DNA from: Hyphomicrobium denitrificans 1NES1
Lineage (GTDB): Bacteria; Pseudomonadota; Alphaproteobacteria; Rhizobiales; Hyphomicrobiaceae
NCBI RefSeq assembly: GCF_000230975.2
Contig: NC_021172.1
Location: 1,798,001-1,862,000, forward strand
Direction of reading: 5' to 3'
DNA: 64,000 nt
The translations under genes were made by a program, and so were the position numbers. Each line of letters starts with the position of its first letter. Positions within the stretch are counted from its first letter, which is position 1. Below the pieces are notes generated by a model. The model saw only the letters and a list, made by a program, of their open reading frames with translations. It ran no database searches and was not told the origin of the DNA. This document shows, piece after piece, positions 37,560 to 46,095 of the stretch.

Positions 37560-38111
37560 TTACTTTTTGTCGTCGTCATTGTCCGCTTTGGTGCCTGCCA
37601 TCGTCTTGATGTTATCGAGGCCGGCTTTGAAGATGCCGTCAATAACGTCGTGCGCTTCCTTGTTCGTCTTGCCGTTGGCATCGAACGTCGCCGACCATGC
37701 GAAGTTGATCTCGTCTTCGTCGTCATCGTCCGGCGTCAGCGCGAACTGCGCCTGATAATTCTTGACCGGCAAAGGGCTTTCCAGAATTTCGTAGCGATAG
37801 AAGTTCGGTTTCTCATCAAGAAGCTTCTCCTTGATCTTGCCGCCATCCCTTAACGTCAACACACGCACCTTTGCGCCGCCCTCCGTGCTTTCCTCGCAGT
37901 TGGCGACAGCCGGATGCCAATCTTTTAACGCGCACCACCCGCCAAACTGCGTCCAGAGTCGCGCCCGCTCTTCATCCATTTTCTTGGGATCAACCTTGAA
38001 CTCAAGCTTCTTGCCGACGGCGATGGCCGCTGCGTTGGCGGCTGGACCAGCCGCGAACACCCCTGCAAGCGCCACAACGCCGGCAACCGCGATGCCCTGA
38101 ACAAACCTCAT
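37560..38111 (-). CDS. Exported SRPBCC-family protein
   Basis: A 183-residue protein with a signal peptide (GIAVAGVVALAGVFAAGPAANA), then a single helix-grip domain: RLWTQFGGWCALKDWHPAV is the typical SRPBCC segment, followed by VRVLTLRDGGKIKEKLLDEK. A very acidic DDDDEDEINF loop and an acidic/lysine tail (ADNDDDKK) are notable. Related periplasmic proteins such as MxaD occur in methylotrophs. The ligand is unknown. Confidence 0.7.
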   Translation of the reverse strand: MRFVQGIAVAGVVALAGVFAAGPAANAAAIAVGKKLEFKVDPKKMDEERARLWTQFGGWCALKDWHPAVANCEESTEGGAKVRVLTLRDGGKIKEKLLDEKPNFYRYEILESPLPVKNYQAQFALTPDDDDEDEINFAWSATFDANGKTNKEAHDVIDGIFKAGLDNIKTMAGTKADNDDDKK

Positions 38112-38358
38112 CGTTCCACTCCCATTTTTTCTTGTCTCGCCCGCTCGCTCTTACTGGAAATGCGCCGGACTGCAGCGTTACCCTATTACAATGGAATCTT
38201 GGGGCAAGCATCAGGGGACGGCGGTTTTCGGGAGCTAATTCCCACCAGAACGAAAACACTCCGCAAAAAGCCACCGAATGCGTGCTCCTTGCGTTATAGA
38301 GACATGACGCGAGCTGGCGTGCACAACCACCAGCAGGAAAGCTTTTCCAGCCTTCGAT

Positions 38359-38958
38359 ATGGAACGCGAGCGTGTACCGGCGAATCTCGCCGAGTTGAAC
38401 GATATAATCGTTGCCGCCAAGCCGATGGTTCATGGCGGCCACAAAGCCGTGCTCGGCGAAGGTCCGATCGGCGCTCCACTCGCATTCGTCGGTGAGCAGC
38501 CCGGCGATCAGGAAGACCGACAAGGCCGCCCATTCGTTGGACCAGCCGGCCGGCTTCTCGATCAGGCATTAGAAGCCGCAGGTGTTGAACGGACGAGCAC
38601 CTATGTCACCAATGCCGTCAAACACTTCAAATACGAGCAGCGTGGCAAGCGCCGCATCCATCAGAAACCCACGGTCGGCGAAGTGAAACACTATCGCTGG
38701 TGGCTCATTAAAGAGCTTGAATTCGTCCACCCGCATCTTGTGGTCGCCCTCGGCGCGACAGCCGCCTTGGCATTAACCGGCACAACAGTGACTATCGGGC
38801 GCGCCCGTGGACCCGCACAGTTCGGACCCTTCCGCGGCTACATTACGGTGCACCCCTCATCCCTGCTGAGGCAGACCGACGAGCACTCGCGTGCGGTCGC
38901 TTATGCGGCCTTCGTTCGAGATTTACGTAACGCGGCAGAGCTTGCCGCACCTTTTTGA
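38359..38958 (+). CDS. udgX: UdgX-type uracil-DNA glycosylase
   Basis: A 199-residue protein of the family 4/5-like UDG superfamily. GEQPGDQEDRQGRPFVGPAG is motif A, and HPSSLLR is the C-terminal motif. The insertion KRRIHQKP between them is the R-loop that defines UdgX, whose histidine forms a covalent bond with the abasic site after uracil removal in the mycobacterial enzyme. Ordinary family 4 enzymes lack this loop and carry Fe-S cysteines, which are absent here apart from none seen at those positions. A terminator hairpin lies 32 bases downstream. Confidence 0.85.
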   Translation: MERERVPANLAELNDIIVAAKPMVHGGHKAVLGEGPIGAPLAFVGEQPGDQEDRQGRPFVGPAGRLLDQALEAAGVERTSTYVTNAVKHFKYEQRGKRRIHQKPTVGEVKHYRWWLIKELEFVHPHLVVALGATAALALTGTTVTIGRARGPAQFGPFRGYITVHPSSLLRQTDEHSRAVAYAAFVRDLRNAAELAAPF

Positions 38959-38990
38959 TGGGGCACCTGGAACTCGTGGGCGCAATAATC

Positions 38991-39027
38991 GGAGCCGCCC
39001 CGATCCCCTGCGAAACCGGGGCGCTCC
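38991..39027 (+). terminator. Terminator downstream of udgX
   Basis: GGAGCCGCCCCG pairs with CGGGGCGCTCC (one bulged base) and is followed by TTCTTTC, a reasonable rho-independent terminator. Confidence 0.65.
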
Positions 39028-39251
39028 TTCTTTCGCCACAGCATTGGGGGCAGTCGCACTGAGGGGAGGTGCGTGCTGTGGTCGATGCGATACCGCGAAA
39101 AAGCGCGAGGGTTTCAGGGTGCGTCAAAAAAAAGCTGCCGAGCAGCTACGGCTGGTAGGACGCCGAGGGCGCCGGGAACCTGCCGTGACCAAATCGGTTT
39201 ATCCGTAGAGGCCGAATGCATACTGTTGCCGTGAGATTTTGGAAAGGGACG

Positions 39252-39788
39252 ATGAAACGCTGTACAGCACCGCTGTTGGTTTCTTTCATTTTTTGCATCG
39301 GTGTGTCAGCGGACGCCTACGCTGCCGACGTCACGGTCGACATGAACAAAATCACCGCCGACGGGATTGGCGACAAGCTCGGCACAACTGTCATCTCCGA
39401 AAAATCGGGCGGCGGACTCGAATTCAAGGTCGACATGATCGGCATCTCGCCGGGCGAGCACGGATTTCATTTGCACACGAACGGCGGCTGCGCACCACAA
39501 ACGAAGGACGGCAAATCGCAGGCTGGTCTCGCTGCAGGCTCCCACTACGACCCGGCTTCGACCAAAAGCCACAAAGGTCCGATGGGCCACGGCCACAAGG
39601 GCGATCTCCCGTTTCTGACCGCGACCGACAAAGGCATCAATGTCGTCGCATCTGCGCCGCACCTCTCGATGACCGATGTACGTGGCCGTGCGCTCGTCGT
39701 CCACGCAGGCGGTGACAATTACACCGACCATCCCGAAAACGGCGGCGGCATGGGTCGCATTGCCTGCGGAGTCGTTCCGAAAGGCTAG
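39252..39788 (+). CDS. sodC: Superoxide dismutase [Cu-Zn]
   Basis: A 178-residue periplasmic enzyme. A signal peptide (LLVSFIFCIGVSADAYA) is followed by the copper/zinc ligands: GEHGFHLHTNGGC, GSHYDPASTKSHKG, GHKGDLP, and VVHAGGDNYTD. The conserved disulfide partner is in GRIACGVV at the C-terminus. The ATG at 39252 has GGAAAGG upstream; 39216 would add a non-signal extension. Confidence 0.9.
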   Translation: MKRCTAPLLVSFIFCIGVSADAYAADVTVDMNKITADGIGDKLGTTVISEKSGGGLEFKVDMIGISPGEHGFHLHTNGGCAPQTKDGKSQAGLAAGSHYDPASTKSHKGPMGHGHKGDLPFLTATDKGINVVASAPHLSMTDVRGRALVVHAGGDNYTDHPENGGGMGRIACGVVPKG

Positions 39789-39794
39789 GTATCA

Positions 39795-40109
39795 ATGCGA
39801 AATTTCTTCTCTTTGACGTTTGCTCCCGCTCTTATCGGCGCCGCTTTGTTGACAGTGCCGTCAGAATGCTTGGCACAGGCTCCGGCGCCGAATGCACCGG
39901 AAGCGCCGTCTGCAACGCCGGATCAAAAACCACCGGCCAACGGTGGGCCGCTCAGCAAAAAGCTGGACAAGAACGAGGGCGTGCTGACGCCGCCAGGGGG
40001 CGTCGATCCCAAGATCCACAAAGAGCCGCCGGCCGACACCGGGGATCGAATGCCCATGATCGTACCGCCCGGCGAGCCCGGCGGAAATCAGAATATCCAG
40101 CCGAAGTAG
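39795..40109 (+). CDS. Small Pro-rich exported protein, unknown
   Basis: A 104-residue protein with a signal peptide (LTFAPALIGAALLTVPSECLA), then a low-complexity Ala/Pro-rich part and a charged stretch (GGPLSKKLDKNEGVLTPPGG). It starts 6 bases after sodC and is probably co-transcribed. No enzymatic motif is visible. Confidence 0.6.
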   Translation: MRNFFSLTFAPALIGAALLTVPSECLAQAPAPNAPEAPSATPDQKPPANGGPLSKKLDKNEGVLTPPGGVDPKIHKEPPADTGDRMPMIVPPGEPGGNQNIQPK

Positions 40110-40148
40110 GTTGCTCGGCGAGTGCCTTCAAATGGAAGGAAACACACG

Positions 40149-41171
40149 CTATTTGGCCTCTGTCGTGATCGTCGAGGTTTCGATCATGGATGGCGATTGC
40201 GATCCCGGATCGGCTGCCATCTCCACACTCTTCGGAGCCTGCTCGCGCACGCGCTGCAGGAAGCTATCCAAATTTGGCCCCCAGATGTCCCATCCTTGCC
40301 GATCGTCGGCAATCGTATGCCCCTCGGTCCCGTAGGGGGGGAGAATGTGCTCTTCGACGCTGCCGCCGGCATTGCTCCACGCTTGCGCGAGATTTTCCGC
40401 GAGCTTCGGCCCGAAGTAACTGTCGTTCTTGGCATAGAACCAGATCGTCGGCTCGTGCGCATGACTCGCATATCTACGTGCCGCAGAGAGCAAGGCGTCC
40501 GTTCCGCATATCGCGTTCGGCTGCCCATAGGCATGGCCGCCGCGGCCGCCCGAGAAGTTCACGATCGCCTGGACCTGAGGCAGGTTGCGCGCCGCAAGCG
40601 CGAGCGATGCCCACCCGCCCGTCGATACGCCGACGACAATAGCGCCGTCGCGCGCGACGAACGGCTGCTGCGTCATGTAATTGACGGCAGCTTCGATATC
40701 GTCGGCAGCAACATTCCCGGATGCATAGTGATCGGGATGCGCGCAGTTCCCGATCGCCTCCGCCAGCGGTCCGCCCGTCGCACCGTGTCCGCGCCGTTGC
40801 GGCAATACGACGACGTAACCGCGTTCGACGAACCAACGCGACATCCAATAATAGACCGGCATCGAGACCGCGAGCCGCGTTGCTTCATTCGTTCCATGAT
40901 TGATGACGACGAGCGGCCGTCTTTTATCCTCGCCCGATGGATCGGCGTCGGGACGAAAGACCGTCGCGCGCATCGGAATTTTTGCGTCCCCACTCGGCAG
41001 AATCCAGAGCTGCTCGCGCATGCGCGCGCCCTCGGGTCCGAATGCGCCGAACATGCGCTCCGACGCGATCGAATTCGCCGGAATGAGTGTGAGGGCAAAC
41101 GTCAGAAGCCCAGTCAACAGTATGGCCAGACCCGTTACCGGGCCCGGAGCAAACCCCCGCGCGCGATTCAT
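40149..41171 (-). CDS. Exported alpha/beta hydrolase (dienelactone hydrolase-like)
   Basis: About 340 residues. A signal/anchor segment (GLAILLTGLLTFALTLIPA) is followed by an alpha/beta hydrolase core with HG oxyanion motif VVINHGTNEAT, nucleophile in VVGVSTGGWASLALA, acid near IWFYAKNDSYFGP, and histidine in GTEGHTIADD. Probably an esterase or peptidase-like hydrolase of unknown substrate. The ATG at 41171 is preferred; the frame continues to 41267 through a 7-base tandem repeat. Confidence 0.75.
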   Translation of the reverse strand: MNRARGFAPGPVTGLAILLTGLLTFALTLIPANSIASERMFGAFGPEGARMREQLWILPSGDAKIPMRATVFRPDADPSGEDKRRPLVVINHGTNEATRLAVSMPVYYWMSRWFVERGYVVVLPQRRGHGATGGPLAEAIGNCAHPDHYASGNVAADDIEAAVNYMTQQPFVARDGAIVVGVSTGGWASLALAARNLPQVQAIVNFSGGRGGHAYGQPNAICGTDALLSAARRYASHAHEPTIWFYAKNDSYFGPKLAENLAQAWSNAGGSVEEHILPPYGTEGHTIADDRQGWDIWGPNLDSFLQRVREQAPKSVEMAADPGSQSPSMIETSTITTEAK

Positions 41172-41193
41172 CAACCAGCGATCCCCGTGTCCT

Positions 41194-41226
41194 GCGCCTT
41201 GCGCCTTGCGCCTTGCGCCTTGCGCC
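41194..41226. repeat. Short tandem repeat, GCGCCTT units
   Basis: Four consecutive GCGCCTT units (41194-41221) plus a partial fifth, just upstream of the hydrolase start. A unit length of 7 is not a multiple of 3, so copy-number change would shift the upstream in-frame extension. Confidence 0.7.
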
Positions 41227-41718
41227 GCAGCATTGGAGCTTGCAACCATACCGACGTCAAGCGGCAATTCGGCAACCGCGTCTCACGCGATTAACGTTGC
41301 CGGAATTTCATCGTCGGAAACACCGATTTTCTGTTCGCGTTCAAGGATTGCAACATCGCTCAAGTCCAAGCTTTTTCGGACAAAAAACCTGCCATCCCGA
41401 CACGAGTTTCTTCTCCGCAACACTGCAGAATGTGCAGGCGCGCCACTGGTGCGCCACGCACCTTGTAAAGATGAAAACTTCTGACGCTGCCACCAAGTCG
41501 TCAGATTTCGCGCCCGTCCGATGGACCCAAAGTGCGCACGCGCCGCTCAACCTAATAGAGGTTTGCAGCGGTCCGACCTGCCGAAAACCACATCGATATT
41601 CGCCTGTGACGTGGGCTGCGACTGGCGTCGTGATCGCCGTTCGCACGCGGAATGCAGGAACGAATTGGCTTTAACGCCGTTGAAGTTCCAGTGGAAGGGA
41701 TGGTTCTCAAGGTTCTCC
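41227..41718. other. Intergenic region between divergent hydrolase and GT4 genes
   Basis: Nearly 500 bases without a convincing gene. An in-frame extension of the downstream glycosyltransferase runs back to 41521, but its sequence is unlike the family. I see no clear hairpin terminator or known RNA motif. Confidence 0.4.
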
Positions 41719-42813
41719 ATGAAAATTGCACAGATTGGGCCGTTGATCGAAAGCGTACCGCCTAGATACTACGGCGGCACCGAGCGGATTGTATCGTATT
41801 TGACTGAAGAGCTCGTTGCTCAAGGCCACGACGTAACGCTGTTCGCAAGCGGAGATTCAATCACCTCGGCGAACCTGATCCCGTGCTGCCACGAAGCGCT
41901 TCGTCTGAACCCGTCCGTTCGCGATCCGATTCCTTACTACATGATCATGCTCGACCGCGTACGCCGAATGGCTTCGTCTTTCGACGTACTGCATTTCCAT
42001 ATCGATCAATTTCATTTCCCGTTGTTTCGCAGTATCGCGCGCCATACGCTGACGACGTTGCACGGGCGGCAGGATCTGCCCGATCTGCAGCAGCTCTATC
42101 GCGCTTTTCCAGATATGGGCGTCGTCTCGATTTCCGATTCCCAGCGCGAACCTATTCCCTTCGCGAATTTTCTCGGGACCGTCTACCACGGTCTGCCCGA
42201 AAACTTACATCGTCCGACGTTCTCGCAGCGCGGCGGCTACTTCGCATTTCTCGGACGGATTTCGCCGGAAAAGCGGCTCGACCGCGCGATCGAGATCGCG
42301 CATGCCGTCGGCTTCCCATTGAAGATTGCAGCGAAGGTCGATGCCGTCGACGTCGAATACTTCGAAAGCAAGATCAAGCCATTGCTGAAGAGTAGCGACA
42401 TCGAGTTCGTCGGCGAAATCGCAGACGCCGATAAGTCCGAGTTTCTTGGTGAAGCGGCGGCGCTCCTCTTTCCGATCAATTGGCCGGAACCGTTCGGCCT
42501 TGTCATGATAGAGGCGATGGCGTGCGGCACTCCGGTCCTCGCGTTCAGACGCGGGGCGGCGTCGGAAGTGATTGACGACGGCGTTACCGGTTTCGTCGTT
42601 GACGATACTGAAAGCGCGATTGCGACCATACCGCGCTTGCTGAGCCTCGATCGCCGGAGAATTCGCGAAACATTCGAGAAACGCTTTACCGTGGCGCGGA
42701 TGGCAAAATCGTACGGATCGCTCTATGCTCGCGCGTGTACGTCTTTCGGACGTGTCTCCAAGGTTCGCTCCGAAGACGCTGCCGCGCCCGCAATCGAGAA
42801 CGTCGTCAACTGA
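41719..42813 (+). CDS. Glycosyltransferase family 4 protein
   Basis: A 364-residue GT-B enzyme. N-terminal MKIAQIGPLIESVPPRYYGG and GGTERIVSYLTEELVAQGHDV form the acceptor-side glycine loop. The donor domain has GGYFAFLGRISPEKRLDRAI and FPINWPEPFGLVMIEAMACG, the E-x7-E motif. The ATG at 41719 begins the conserved domain exactly. It lies 75 bases before the debranching-enzyme gene on the same strand, a pairing that suggests a glucan or glycoside function. Confidence 0.83.
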   Translation: MKIAQIGPLIESVPPRYYGGTERIVSYLTEELVAQGHDVTLFASGDSITSANLIPCCHEALRLNPSVRDPIPYYMIMLDRVRRMASSFDVLHFHIDQFHFPLFRSIARHTLTTLHGRQDLPDLQQLYRAFPDMGVVSISDSQREPIPFANFLGTVYHGLPENLHRPTFSQRGGYFAFLGRISPEKRLDRAIEIAHAVGFPLKIAAKVDAVDVEYFESKIKPLLKSSDIEFVGEIADADKSEFLGEAAALLFPINWPEPFGLVMIEAMACGTPVLAFRRGAASEVIDDGVTGFVVDDTESAIATIPRLLSLDRRRIRETFEKRFTVARMAKSYGSLYARACTSFGRVSKVRSEDAAAPAIENVVN

Positions 42814-42887
42814 CGATCGTAGCCGCTATTTGGAAAGGCGATACCGGTCGGGGCAACCGGGTGCAGCCTTTAGGGGAGAGCGAAACG

Positions 42888-45068
42888 ATGGGATCCGCGC
42901 ACAGTCGCGAAGCGATCACCCACGAGCGCGAGGAAGTGGATTTTCTTATCTCGACATCGAACGGGTCCGGGCGGGCCCATGAAACACTGAAGCACGACGA
43001 TGCCTTTGCCGTCATCGATACGCATGGCGATATTGGCGCGTTCGGCGACCGTGGCGATGGATTTTTCTTTAGCGATACGCGCTATCTTTCACGCCTCGAA
43101 TTGCTCGTGGCGCGCAATGCTCCCCTCCTCCTCGGCTCGACGCTGGACGCGACCGATCTCCAACTCTGCGCCGACCTGACCAATCCCGATGTGTACGCCG
43201 ATGGCGCACTACAATTGCGCAAGGACGCGATCCACATCTATCGCACGAGCTATGTCCGCGACGGTGCAATACGCCAGCGCCTGCACCTCACCAATCATAG
43301 CAACGACGACCTGGAGCTCACGGTGTCGCTCGTTTTTGATTGTGATTTTTCCGATATCTTCGAAGTCCGCGGCATGCGCCGCGAAAAGCGCGGCACGGTC
43401 GCGCGACACATCCAGTCGTCCCAATCGGTAATCTACGCTTACAAAGGATTGGACGACGTCATACGGCGTACGGCCGTTCACCTCGAGCCCGAACCCATTT
43501 CGCTTACCGAAACTGCGGCGCTCTATTGCCTGCATTTGCCGCCAAAGCACTCGGCGAAAATTTACTTCACCGCCGCCGCTGAAGCCGGACACGCTCACCC
43601 TTCCTGCTCTTACGTCAAAGGTCTCCGCGATGCGCACCGAACTCTGCGACGCGCCGAACACGAAACGACCGAGGTGTCGGTTTCGAATCCCGAACTTGAT
43701 GCGGTTTTGAAGCGTGCCGCCTCCGACCTCCGGCTTCTGACGACCAACACCGAAGATGGACCGTATCCCTATGCCGGAACGCCATGGTATTCGACGACCT
43801 TCGGTCGCGATGCGCTGATCACGGCTCTGCAGGTCATGTGGCTCGATCCTGCAATGGCGCGCGGGGTTCTGCGTCGGCTCGCGAGATTCCAGGCGCAAAG
43901 TCACGATGCGGATGCGGACGCGCAGCCTGGAAAAATCCTTCACGAGATGCGCGGCGGCGAGATGGCGGCGTTACGCGAAATCCCGTTCGGCCGATACTAC
44001 GGAAGCGTCGACTCGACCCCCCTTTTCGTGCTCGTCGCAGGAGCCTACCTGCAAACGACCGGCGATAGTGATTTCCTCGTTGAAATCTGGCCCGCCGTCC
44101 TGCGCGCGCTCGACTGGATCGACGGTCCCGGCGATCCGGATGGCGACGGTTTCGTCGAATATGCACGCGAGACGAAAAGTGGACTCTCCAATCAAGGATG
44201 GAAGGACAGTCACGACGCCATCTTCCATCGCGACGGAAGCCTGGCGCAGGGGCCCATAGCCATCGTTGAAGTTCAGGCCTACGTCTATGCCGCAAAGGTC
44301 GCCGCGGCGCGCATGGCCTACGAGCTCGGCGAGCTTGCGCGTGCCGAGAACCTCCTGCGCCAAGCCGAAACCTTGCGCGTAAAATTCGAGCGCGATTTCT
44401 GGTGCGAAGACATTGGCTGTTATGCACTTGCATTGGATGGCGAGAAAAAGCGCGTCGACGTCCGATCGAGTAATTCGGCACATCTCCTGTTCACCGGCAT
44501 TGCCGAACCCCAACGAGCGGCGCGCATCGCCCAGCAAGTTCTATCGGCGCATTTTTTCTCGGGTTGGGGCATCCGCACCATCGCGACATCCGAAACCCGG
44601 TACAATCCAATGTCGTATCACAATGGGTCCGTATGGCCGCACGACAACGCAATGATTGCAGCAGGCTTCTCCCATTACGGGCTGAATGACCTCATACAGC
44701 CGATTTTCGACGGTCTCCTTGATGCGGCGCAGGAGATGGATCAGCGTCGGCTTCCCGAACTGTTCTGCGGATTTCGTCGCCGGGCGGGCAGAGCCCCTAT
44801 TCTGTATCCCGTCGCCTGCGCCCCTCAAGCCTGGGCGAGCGGCTCCATGCTTCATATTTTGGGCTCTCTGCTCGGCCTCAGCATAGACGCCAAATCCCGC
44901 ACCATTACGCTCAAATCGCCGCGCCTGCCGGCAAGCATCGGAGCCATTTCAATCCGCAGGCTACGTGCCGGTGGCGGTTCGGCGGACTTCATTCTACGAA
45001 GGAAATACGAGACCGTCATTGCAGACGTGACCGACTCGCGCGGCGGCGCGAAGGTCATCATGGCCTAG
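42888..45068 (+). CDS. Amylo-alpha-1,6-glucosidase / glycogen-debranching family protein
   Basis: A 726-residue protein. The N-terminal beta domain (AVIDTHGDIGAFGDRGDGFF through the SRLELLVARNAPLLLG segment) matches the bacterial debranching N-terminal domain. An (alpha/alpha)6 barrel follows, with PWYSTTFGRDALITALQVMW, a candidate acid in NQGWKDSHDAIFHRDG, and YHNGSVWPHDNAMIAAG. It would hydrolyse alpha-1,6 glucosidic bonds; a related glycosidase specificity is possible. The ATG at 42888 has GGGGAGA upstream, whereas the frame back to 42735 overlaps the GT4 gene. Confidence 0.83.
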   Translation: MGSAHSREAITHEREEVDFLISTSNGSGRAHETLKHDDAFAVIDTHGDIGAFGDRGDGFFFSDTRYLSRLELLVARNAPLLLGSTLDATDLQLCADLTNPDVYADGALQLRKDAIHIYRTSYVRDGAIRQRLHLTNHSNDDLELTVSLVFDCDFSDIFEVRGMRREKRGTVARHIQSSQSVIYAYKGLDDVIRRTAVHLEPEPISLTETAALYCLHLPPKHSAKIYFTAAAEAGHAHPSCSYVKGLRDAHRTLRRAEHETTEVSVSNPELDAVLKRAASDLRLLTTNTEDGPYPYAGTPWYSTTFGRDALITALQVMWLDPAMARGVLRRLARFQAQSHDADADAQPGKILHEMRGGEMAALREIPFGRYYGSVDSTPLFVLVAGAYLQTTGDSDFLVEIWPAVLRALDWIDGPGDPDGDGFVEYARETKSGLSNQGWKDSHDAIFHRDGSLAQGPIAIVEVQAYVYAAKVAAARMAYELGELARAENLLRQAETLRVKFERDFWCEDIGCYALALDGEKKRVDVRSSNSAHLLFTGIAEPQRAARIAQQVLSAHFFSGWGIRTIATSETRYNPMSYHNGSVWPHDNAMIAAGFSHYGLNDLIQPIFDGLLDAAQEMDQRRLPELFCGFRRRAGRAPILYPVACAPQAWASGSMLHILGSLLGLSIDAKSRTITLKSPRLPASIGAISIRRLRAGGGSADFILRRKYETVIADVTDSRGGAKVIMA

Positions 45069-45077
45069 CAGCCGTAG

Positions 45078-45290
45078 ACAGCAACGCTCGCTGTCATGCT
45101 GGGAGCCAACATCGGCACTACGCTCATTGTTCAAATTTCATCGTTTAGCGTTGCGGCAGTCGCACCGGTGTTGATCCTCAACGGCGACCGCCGACTGATG
45201 GTAGAAACGCGAAAGCGGGATGATATCCTCGATCACCCGAACACTGCTATCAAGGCCTATGTGACATCCATCGATCCGGGCGACTGTCGG
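45078..45290 (+). pseudogene. Remnant of a Na/Pi cotransporter (NptA/YjbB type)
   Basis: The frame reads LAVMLGANIGTTLIVQISSF and then VAAVAPVLIL, the hallmark GANIGTT membrane motif of Na-dependent phosphate transporters. After a few codons it continues ETRKRDDILDHPNTAIKAYV, which resembles the cytoplasmic PhoU-like helices of the same family. These two parts are normally separated by well over a hundred residues, so a large internal deletion is implied. The N-terminal region is missing as well. The open frame extends to 45713, but only as the antisense of the PepSY gene. Confidence 0.6.
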
Positions 45291-45353
45291 CCCGCTTATT
45301 CAAATTTCGTAGGAGCGCGCCCTGCCATCGACGGCACGGGCGCGCTCAGGCCG

Positions 45354-45635
45354 CTAGTCATCGTAGCCGGTGAGCACTTCTCCGGTGGCCGGGTTTGCGT
45401 GACCTTCGATGCGGACGCCGTTGGCATCAAGCGCATCGAACTCATAAACCCCGTCATCGGCCTCGATCTTCGTCACGTTGTAGCCTTGTGCCGTAAGCTT
45501 CTGAGTGACGTCCGACGTCGAAAGCCATTTTTCTACTGGGATATTGAGGCGGTTCTTGTGGTGGTCGTCGGCAAGTGCAGAACCTGTGACAAACAACAGA
45601 GCGGCGAGAGTGGAAAGCGTCAGAGCCTTATGCAT
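45354..45635 (-). CDS. Exported PepSY-domain protein
   Basis: A 93-residue protein with a signal peptide (KALTLSTLAALLFVTGSALA) and one PepSY-like module: LSTSDVTQKLTAQGYNVTKI then DDGVYEFDALDANGVRIEG. PepSY domains in secreted small proteins often modulate envelope sensors or proteases. The ATG at 45635 has GGAG upstream. It is divergent from a second PepSY gene heading a two-component operon. Confidence 0.78.
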   Translation of the reverse strand: MHKALTLSTLAALLFVTGSALADDHHKNRLNIPVEKWLSTSDVTQKLTAQGYNVTKIEADDGVYEFDALDANGVRIEGHANPATGEVLTGYDD

Positions 45636-45762
45636 GTCTTGATCTCCGTGTTTTGGGTTGGCCGGTTGAGCCAATGCGTGCACTCTCTCGCACGTGCGCT
45701 GACGCACTCCTGATGGCTGCCGTCAGCGAATTGTCAGGATCGTTTCGGCATCTATTCGTCCC

Positions 45763-46095
45763 ATGCGCTACTCATCTCGCTTCCTCATGGCCGCCGCCCT
45801 GACGACGCTGCTTTTCGCCGGCGGCACCGTCATCTCAACCGCCGACGACGATGACGCCCGCGATCATGAAATCGCGCGCCAGGCACTTGTCGAAGGCCGC
45901 ATCCGGCCGCTGACCGAGATCACGGAAGCTTTCAAAACTCAATTTGCGGGCGAAATCGTCGGCGTCGAGCTCGAGGCCAAAGGTCCCGATAGGTTCGTCT
46001 ACGAATTTAAAGTTCTGACCCCCGAAGGAAAGCTCAAGGAAGTCAAGGTCGACGCAAAAACCGCGAAAATTCTCAAGGTCGAGGATGACGACTGA
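45763..46095 (+). CDS. Exported PepSY-domain protein, first gene of a two-component operon
   Basis: A 110-residue protein with a signal peptide (RFLMAAALTTLLFAGGTVIS), an acidic run (ADDDDARDHE), then a PepSY repeat: ALVEGRIRPLTEITEAFKTQ, and RFVYEFKVLTPEGKLKEVKV. The stop shares a base with the start of the response regulator (TGATG), indicating translational coupling. It may bind the sensor or its ligand (inference from gene order). Confidence 0.8.
   Translation: MRYSSRFLMAAALTTLLFAGGTVISTADDDDARDHEIARQALVEGRIRPLTEITEAFKTQFAGEIVGVELEAKGPDRFVYEFKVLTPEGKLKEVKVDAKTAKILKVEDDD

Noticed and set aside
45096..45713. A 205-codon plus-strand frame overlapping the minus-strand PepSY gene
   Set aside because: Only its first 65 codons resemble a protein family (Na/Pi cotransporter remnant); the rest is antisense to a gene with signal peptide, ribosome site and PepSY motifs.
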